A stretch of DNA of 64,000 bases from Eucalyptus grandis. Taxonomy: Eukaryota > Streptophyta > Magnoliopsida > Myrtales > Myrtaceae. The DNA lies in the NCBI RefSeq assembly GCF_016545825.1, contig NC_052616.1, positions 52,709,716 through 52,773,715 on the forward strand. The letters are read 5' to 3'. The notes under the pieces are model-generated. The model did not search any database and was not told the origin of the DNA. It saw only the letters and a program-made list of their open reading frames with translations. A program made the position numbers and the translations under genes. This document shows positions 56,601 to 64,000 of this stretch, in pieces. Position 1 is the first letter of the stretch; every line of letters starts with the position of its first letter.

Positions 56601-59600
56601 GAAGCTAATATTCTATTTGGATGCATGCTTGTCCAACTTGGAAAAGAATACTAATATGCATGTGCATTTTGTTGGGACTAGACTAGCTTCATTATTTTTT
56701 CCAGGCATGTATATTTTTATACGGCAGAATCTAGTGAAAAATCTGCACCTTTGCTGCTTTTTGTGAAGACATTTTCACTGTGTCAATGCCAGCTGCTAGA
56801 GACCATTAAAGTATTTTTTACCATTTTCTTTTCCTGAGCGGACCAAATAATTCTTATGAATGGGAATACGTTTTGAGCATATAATTGTTAGTGCCTCTAA
56901 TTTTCTTATATCTTACAGGCTTCAGTGGATGAGGCTGTTAGGCTAAAGGAATCACTTGTCAATGAAGTCAAATGCCTTCGAGAAGAATTGCATAGGGTGA
57001 GAGAAGATCGTGATCGCCAGGTTTCAGAAGTTCAGGCCTTAACAGCTGACTTATTGAAATTTAGAGAAAAAACGGGCAAATCTTTCATGGAGCTGGATAA
57101 CTTGACGATAAAGTCCAATGCGTTGCAGGTTTTTGGAAAACCATGTTTCCTATTTGGATTCGTACTTTTCTTTGAAAAGATATTGATGTAAGTTTTGCTT
57201 TATCTATTATAGGAAACATGTTCCTCTCAGCTGGAGCAAATACGAATTTTGCAGCACCAGCTTGCTGCTGCAAATGAAAAATTGAAGGTAATATTTTCTA
57301 ATATATTCCTGAGTGGTGTTTCTCTATCAGTAGATCTTAGAAATTGGTACTTGTTCTCTTTCCTTCAGATGGCTGATTTATCCAGTATAGAAACAAAGGT
57401 GCAGTTTGATGAGCAGAAGAGGACTATAGTTGAATTGCAAGAACGCTTAGAAAATGCAGAGCTTCAACTTAGTGAAGGAGAACAGCTAAGAAAAAAATTA
57501 CATAACACCATTTTGGTAAGCATCTTCTTTAATAGCACATAATAACATATATGGGAGTTATGTACTAAGATTTTGGTTACTTCAGGAACTAAAAGGGAAT
57601 ATTAGGGTGTTTTGCCGAGTCCGTCCAATGTTCTCGGATGATGGTTCTGGAACAGAAACAGTCATTTCATATCCAACATCGACGGAAACTCTTGGTCGAG
57701 GGATTGAATTACTTCAAAGTGGTAAAGAATATTTTCTATAAGCTAGAGAAGATTTATTCGACATCCTGTTTGCTTGACGAACCAAATCTAGCTGCATGTT
57801 GAATATTTTTCCTGGCTATAAATTTCTCTTTAATCTTCTTTAGTTTGACTTGAATAAATATCTAATATCCATTCATGTTATGACAAGGTGGACAAAAGTA
57901 TCCATTTACATTTGACAAAGTCTTCTCTCATGAGGCTTCTCAGCAAGATGTTTTTGTTGAGATATCACAATTGGTCCAGAGCGCCCTCGATGGTTATAAG
58001 GTGATATTTGTGTGTAGTTTCTTTGATTATGTGGAGAAGAATTTTCTTGAAGCTTTTGAAAAAAAGATGCAGAATTTATCCTAACTGCACATTCTCCTAG
58101 TTTCTTTCTTTTACTTGATTTGTTGCAAATGGAGCTATGTTTGGCTGTCGTAAGTATTGTGCTTTAGTTCAATTAGGTAATTAAAAGTCAATAGCTGAAA
58201 AATAAATGAAATCTCTCTATCTTAAGAGTAGTATTGCATTTAAAGAATTCCACTTAACTTCGCAGGTTTGTATATTTGCATATGGTCAAACAGGCTCAGG
58301 TAAAACCTATACCATGTTGGGTAAACCTGATGCTCCAAAACAGAAAGGGTTGATCCCGCGTTCTTTGGAGCAAATATTTCAGACTAGCCAAGTTCTTTCA
58401 GCCCAAGGATGGAAGTATAAATTACAAGTATATATCTGATTATTATATATTCTTTTTCTTTTGCATCTTTTTTGCAAATTGACTAATATGGAGGTGCAAT
58501 TTAGGCTTCGATGTTGGAGATATACAATGAAACCATTCGTGATTTGCTGTTGCCAAATCGAAGTAATCCCTCGGATATGACGCGTGGTGAAAGCGGTGTT
58601 AGTGGAAAACAGTACACAATCAAACATGACGCAAATGGAAATGCCTATGTACCTGATCTCACCATTGTTGATGTATGCAGTATCCAAGAAATTACCTTGC
58701 TTTTGGAGCAGGCTGCACAAAGCAGGTGAGTTTTTGTTGATTTAGACGTCAATGATGGTATTAGGCAGTAGCAAGAGATTTTCTACATCCTATGGTATTA
58801 GAATTTGTCATTTTTTTAGCTTAATGTGGTTCAACGAGTTTGATAGCTCATTTAACTTACCCAAATTGTCGTTGTTTTGTCACTTTTATACATGGCTTTT
58901 TATCTTCCAATGCCAAGTAAAATTGGTCTTTTGTTTCTTCAGGTCTGTGGGAAAGACACTAATGAATGAACAGTCATCAAGAAGTCACTCAGTTTTTACA
59001 TTGCGGATATCTGGAGTGAATGAGGTAGAAATAAGTTTGGTACTGTGTTGTTTTGTTCACCTATTATACTACACTATTTTTGATATGTTCTTTCGGCTGT
59101 ACCACCAAATTTTTGATTTATGCACTTGTCTCTAGAACACTGAACAACAAGTGCAAGGTGTGCTGAACCTTATTGATCTTGCTGGAAGTGAGCGGCTCTC
59201 AAGAAGTGGGGCAACGGGAGACAGGTTGAAAGAAACTCAGGTATGGTTGTATAGTAGTAGCTTTTACTATGGTGCTTCCTATTTTGCCTGATTGTTGCGC
59301 CTAATTCTTTGTTTCCAAATGCCAATTAGGCAATCAATAAAAGTTTATCATGCCTGAGCGATGTTATATTCGCCCTAGCAAAGAGAGAGGACCATGTTCC
59401 CTTTAGAAACTCAAAGCTGACAACTCTTCTTCAGGTATATTTTCTTTTCCCGTTTTTCTCTTCATCATTTGGATCTCACTTGTACCTTTAAAAAAAAAAA
59501 AAATGCAACAGCCTATCATGATAAATTGCTGTGTTGATATTGCATTGTCACAATACATATGAATTTCTTGTGATTTGATATATCTTAAGACTGTAAATTC

Positions 59601-59798
59601 TAATTATGTCTGAATCAGCCATGTTTGGGTGGAGACTCCAAAACGTTGATGTTTGTTAACATCTCTCCTGAGTCTTCTTCCGTTGGTGAGTCACTTTGTT
59701 CTCTTCGGTTCGCGGCCAGAGTAAATGCATGTGAAATTGGTGTTCCTCGCCGCCATACAGCCATACGTTCTGCAGATTCTCGATTGAGTTATGGCTGA
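53674..59798 (+). CDS. Kinesin-14, ATK1/KATA-like minus-end spindle motor
   Basis: Seventeen exons: 53674-53718, 54392-54640, 54707-54851, 55756-55865, 55961-56080, 56183-56386, 56919-57128, 57213-57287, 57369-57515, 57586-57721, 57888-58000, 58266-58427, 58505-58725, 58943-59024, 59136-59240, 59330-59434, 59619-59798. Joined: 2409 nt, 802 aa, all GT-AG and in phase. The N-terminus is basic with a possible nuclear signal (DKRRRIG, residues 26-32). Residues about 146-435 form a long coiled coil. The neck [14 protein letters not shown] (436 on) leads into a C-terminal motor with P-loop GQTGSGKT (525-532), switch I NEQSSRSH (654-661) and switch II DLAGSER (687-693). It ends SRLSYG as in Arabidopsis ATK1. 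The family walks to microtubule minus ends and gathers spindle poles in mitosis and meiosis. All key residues are present, and the length fits the family (about 790 aa). One exon edge (57721/57888) has more than one reading; I used the one giving SGGQKYPF. Confidence 0.95.
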
Positions 59799-60733
59799 AT
59801 GCCATTGAACTTTTAGATGTGCCACATTGAAGAACTTGTAGTAGAAGAATTTGTATTTGGAGGAATTTCATCTTCATTTCTCCCCAGGATAGGGGAGCAT
59901 GGCTATGTTGTAATGTGTACGAAAGAAATGACATTGGGGCATTGGATGATGTTTTGAGAGAAACTGATTTATTCCTGATAAATCCTGATTAGGATACTTT
60001 GGTTGCCTCTTGCAACAGGACATTGTGATGTATGAAATATCATTTTAAGATTAAATATTCTCGATTGATTAGGCAACTTATTCGACTTGGAGTTGGTATG
60101 AGTTATACATCAGAGATTGTTGGGTTGGTTTGGGACAAAAAATCAGTGATCCATATTCATGGTATCATGCATCACGTCATTATGAATTGCTAATGTTACT
60201 GTCGCATCCACATGTTTTGCATTTGTAAAGGGAAAAGACAGTCAAGAGTTTTGCCCCCTCTCTCCTCCCAAAACAATACTAAAACAACAATGTTGGGTAT
60301 AGCAAGTTCAACTTTTTAGCACTGATGTCCTAAATGATGTGCAAACTTTCACGGGTTTATCGAATAAGATCTTTTGTATACAGATTGTATAGATCAGTGC
60401 TATTATAGGCAGCTAGCGCAAAATAGGAAGTTGCAAGTCAGTTGGGTTGACTTTTGAGCAACTACACACGCACCTAACTCGTCAAAGCAGGAACCTTCAT
60501 AGCTTCAACCGTTGAAAGCTTAAAATCCATTAGACTAATAATGCTTAGAATAGAGTTGACTTCAGACATTGTGTAACAAAACATTCCGGGAACGATCTTC
60601 CTTGACCTGAAGCCATTTCAAGATCAATTCGTCATCGGGGTCATATTCATGATCTGAAAATCACCAGCTAATACGAGAACTTTCAATGTGCAACCAATAC
60701 TCAAGATTTCACCATCAGCTCTGATATTATCAT
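59799..60733. other. 3' region of the kinesin gene and spacer
   Basis: Should contain the 3' untranslated region of the kinesin gene. No other gene is seen; a minus frame at 59656-59934 overlaps the last kinesin exon and is a shadow. Confidence 0.5.
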
Positions 60734-61071
60734 GATCATATAGTCTTTCCTATGCCAATTCGGATTACATTGCGGGTGAGTCTTGCTTGCAATCTGACAA
60801 AACCACCGGTGAGAGGCCCTTCCGGACTGGTCTTAACGATCCATTGACTTCTCCGGCGGCAAATGTGCCTCTTCATGGCAGCTTTTACAAGAGCACCGCC
60901 GTACAAGGCTCAAGCAAAGTTTATGGCGTTGTCCAATGTAGAGGCGATCTCTCAGTGAATGATTGTGCCAACTGCAGCAACAATGCCATTGTAGAGGCAC
61001 AGCACGAGTGTCTAAAGAGCAAACAGGTCACCACATCGGGCATAGGTGTGGTTGATTTTCAACTTTGTTGA
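60734..61071 (+). pseudogene. DUF26 (Gnk2-type, cysteine-rich secretory) fragment
   Basis: An open stretch reads ...DYIAGESCLQSDKTTGERPF, then VYGVVQCRGDLSVNDCANCSNNAIVEAQHEC and stops after DFQLC. The C-X8-C-X2-C pattern (CRGDLSVNDCANC) and the surrounding residues are the hallmark of the plant DUF26/stress-antifungal domain found in ginkbilobin-like, cysteine-rich repeat secretory and plasmodesmata-located proteins. An in-frame stop near 60731 precedes it, with no signal peptide and no ATG before the domain. I therefore call it a fragment, although an upstream exon cannot be ruled out. Confidence 0.6.
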
Positions 61072-64000
61072 CATACTTTGCAAACTTGATGAAAGAAAAG
61101 GTAAACTTAGTAGGGACTAGTAGAAGTAATGTGAGATCAACTCCGAATTCTTACTCATTTCGTCCTATATCCATATATTCACTCTCTCGCTTGAAGTCAC
61201 TTCTCCCTCTTAAGTCTCGAGCCCCTGGCAATCTGAGTTGCATATCTTCTTCAGAAACATTTTGACGCTGCGATTTCACATGGTCCAGTCGCTTTTGAGT
61301 TTTAGGTTTTAGTCTCCAAGATTTTTGACTGGGATACCAACATATTTCACAGTAGTCCACGCTTTTTTTATTTTTTTATTTTTTTGTCTTTTCTTGAGAA
61401 CTGATATATCAGTCAATCCACTCAATTACGACTAAATCAGAAAATGCTTTTCTGAAATGCAGTTGGTGTTTCCTGAGCTATTCACATGAGACTTTCTTTG
61501 GAAAAGTTAATGGACTTTCGATGGGGTTGTTCAATGAAACTGACTATGAAATCCCATCTGTTGCTCCAAGTTGCTATTCTGGATGTTAGAAATAGTAGGA
61601 AAAGACCTAAGCAAGTCCGATTGTGCAAAGTGTTTCGACATTCAAATGGTGGCATTTTCTACTTCGATTGGGAACAAAAAAGGGCGGGAGATCTTTGGGT
61701 CTGGTTGCAACTTGATGTACTGTGATTATCAGTTCTATTCAAACATTGCCGATCTTGCAAGTACAAATAGTAATGGCCCTTATTAATTAACCTTGAATTC
61801 GCTAAAGGTATCATAGCTAGATTTACATAATTGAAAAGTGTGAATAACAACATACATCACAAAACTCATATGATTACCGATCATATGAGTTTCTGTGCAG
61901 GTGATTAAAGATGCCCAACTAGCAAGGACGCAACGAGCATGACCGTTGTAGTATCAACCCTTCTGATATTATTGTAGTAATTTTTTTGCTCCTTTTCTTG
62001 GTGGTTCGTTTGTCACCACTTATCGGTCGTAACATGGTAAAGAACGTTGCTTAGTGAAACTGGTAATCATGTCTACCAATTCTTGGTGGATGGGATGAAC
62101 ATAATTCATATTCAAGAAAAAAAATTACGAGCAAAAACCGGTACTGACAACTCATTTCCCGTTATTCCGGTGAGCACTGTGATTTTTTAATTGGACAGGT
62201 CATAAGAACGCTAAAATGAGAAGGATTGAAGCTATAAGGAAGAAAATAAAACAAGTCTTTAGATTCACCCAGAAGCATTCTAGTGTCGGAAAAAGGAAAA
62301 ATCGATCTAAAAATTATTATTAAATGCAGTAGCGGACACATAAAGATTCCTAGTCCTTTGAAATTTACGAATCATGCAAAGGAAAGACGCACTTGCAAAG
62401 TCAAAAGAAGACAAAGCATAAGCAATATTGCGAGCTGACATTTTCCTTTTGTCATCTCCCTCAGCTATATGAAGAGCAACTGTTTTCAGCTTTTGCTATC
62501 AGAATATGAGGACCACTACACACATCAGTCTCTTAGAGGCCAGCTTACACCATTAGTTTCCAACATATTCGCACCATCATCTATCGAATATCATATGCAT
62601 GTTTAGCATTGAAACCTGAGACATGCCAAACTTCAACTTCTTTCATGCCACGAGCAAGTATTAAACTATCATGAGTTTGGATTCTTGATGTTTTGGACTG
62701 ATGATATACACACATCTTGGTTTATAAGTAACAATGTGCAAGAGCCTTTAACACTATCGATAAAGTTGTTCTTCTGAGAATGGGGAAGGATGCAGACCTA
62801 TCTAACTCATTCTCTTTCTGATCTACTTTGGTCTTGAGAAATTGATATATGATACAACTTGAATAGGCAAAAAGAGGAGGCATAAGCAATTAGCAGTGTG
62901 AAAAGGTAATATTTTAGTCAAGAAAGTGATTCTTTTTCAAGCTGTCAACATAAGATATTAGCTCAGCATCTTCTGCTGAAAGGAGTAGCTAATTTATAAT
63001 TTTCTTTTTTTGGGTAGGCTCTAGTGAATGAAAAACAGTTTTCTCTATCAATGAGTAACAAACTTTAGTACGAACAATGTCTATTGGAGACGAGATATTG
63101 AGGCAGGGCTGCAAAGAGCATGGTCCAAACCCTGACAATAGGCAAAAACGCCAACAAATTTTGGAGAGATGGCACAATTCTTATAAAAACCCAGACAGAC
63201 AGATCTCAGGAAAGCCTGTCCAAGTGACCACACCTTCAGTTACTTCTAGTGCTTTATGGAAGAGCAAATGATTCTACTTTGTGTGCATGGAAACATCAAG
63301 CAGCAAAATAAACTCATAAAAAGCACAAGGCACAGTCACTTTTGTTGAAAATAAGGAAAAATTCAAACAAGCCACAAGGTTGAAGTGGGAAAGCAAACTA
63401 GAACCGTTTGGATTAGACATATCTGCTGATAAATTGATCAACATTTGTCACTGTGAGTTGTATCGAATGATCGTTCAGTGATATTCCTAAAAAAAAATAT
63501 CATCAGATAACCGGAAGCTCAAACTTGAAGAAAGCATACCAAAAGAAAAAGCGCAGAGTAGGTGCAACCCATATACTATATGGAGCTTCACCAAAAACCT
63601 TGATCATGTTGTTTCTCTTCTGTACCATAAGTTCTAATCAACCATAAATTCAAATGCAATTGATCACACTACATGGTTAGGCCTTCTATTCCATGCCTTT
63701 TGCTCCTTAGTTTCTTGCGCAACCACCATGAGATTGAGTCCATTCTGATCCACATCCATAGCAAAACTGAAACTGGCACCTGTAATTGCAAGCCAACATG
63801 GAACAACTGTTCATTTACCATAAATAATTGAGGACCCACAATCTGGTAACTGCCCATAGTATAATGATTTCTATTCTTAAAACTATATAGCCCACAACAG
63901 AACAATTGAACATTCACAAAATTAGGTACCGCTAACTCTGCCGCAGGATTCATAATGAAAAACTAACCTGCAAAATAATCAGTACCAAATTAAGCAAAGT
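61072..64000. other. Intergenic DNA, no recognised gene
   Basis: No supportable gene. Small frames at 61486-61725, 63077-63271 (plus) and 63669-63953 (minus) have no domain that I recognise; the last could be part of a gene that begins beyond the window. A T-rich run lies near 61365-61387, and GATCATATGAGT-type inverted repeats lie near 61863-61890. Confidence 0.45.

Noticed and set aside
63669..63953. 94-codon minus frame near the window end
   Set aside because: No recognisable domain and no visible splice partners within the window; could belong to a gene outside but cannot be supported.

Overview
This is nuclear DNA of a flowering plant, most likely a core eudicot. The evidence is GT-AG introns, plant-specific families (an organellar-type PPR protein, a GeBP-type DUF573 protein, a DUF1218 membrane protein, an ATK1-type kinesin-14), AT-rich spacers, and many nested plant transposons and pararetroviral remnants. 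The repeat style recalls a woody Myrtales/Eucalyptus-type genome, but that is an impression and not a demonstrated assignment. I saw no bacterial, plastid or mitochondrial gene set, no rRNA or tRNA gene, and no CRISPR array.

Layout. 1-10.6 kb is repeat-dominated: a decayed Ty3/gypsy integrase, two members of a ~842-bp TTA-target (PIF/Harbinger-like) family, and a GC-rich segment. 10.65-14.39 kb and 22.43-25.61 kb are two copies of a segmental duplication. Each carries a decayed endogenous pararetrovirus fragment (minus strand) and the 5' part of a PPR gene (plus strand). The left PPR copy is dead (8-bp duplication, then an 846-bp element, then truncation). The right copy has a 666-codon ORF but has lost its DYW-like tail. 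Between the copies lie GC-rich transposon cores, an ~80-bp and a 327-bp tandem repeat, an LTR-element remnant, and a broken first exon of a VPS4/SKD1 ATPase.

29.1-33.3 kb (minus) is a six-exon gene for a disordered 626-aa plant protein. 33.7-38 kb is a field of MITEs, a MULE-like element and a degenerate ~1.1-kb direct repeat. 38.6-40.3 kb (plus) is a three-exon DUF1218 gene, followed tail to tail by a two-exon histone H2A gene (minus) that has a histone octamer motif in its promoter but two 1-nt coding deletions. 43-46 kb holds a MULE-like element with a perfect 9-bp target duplication and a kinase-gene remnant. 47.5-48.3 kb (minus) is an intact single-exon GeBP-family gene. 48.7-51.9 kb is a deleted Ty1/copia element with both LTRs, itself interrupted by an 841-bp Harbinger-like element. 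53.7-59.8 kb (plus) is a complete 17-exon kinesin-14 gene (802 aa). 60.7-61.1 kb holds a DUF26 remnant; the rest to 64 kb shows no recognisable gene.

The genes are independent single-copy plant genes and not a pathway or operon. Two are cell-division related (histone H2A and the spindle kinesin). The most informative story is the layered history of duplication and transposition, which can be ordered from shared and private insertions. I found no convincing undescribed biological system. The best candidates for something new are the uniform ~842-bp element family and the GC-rich core sequence shared among elements with different termini.
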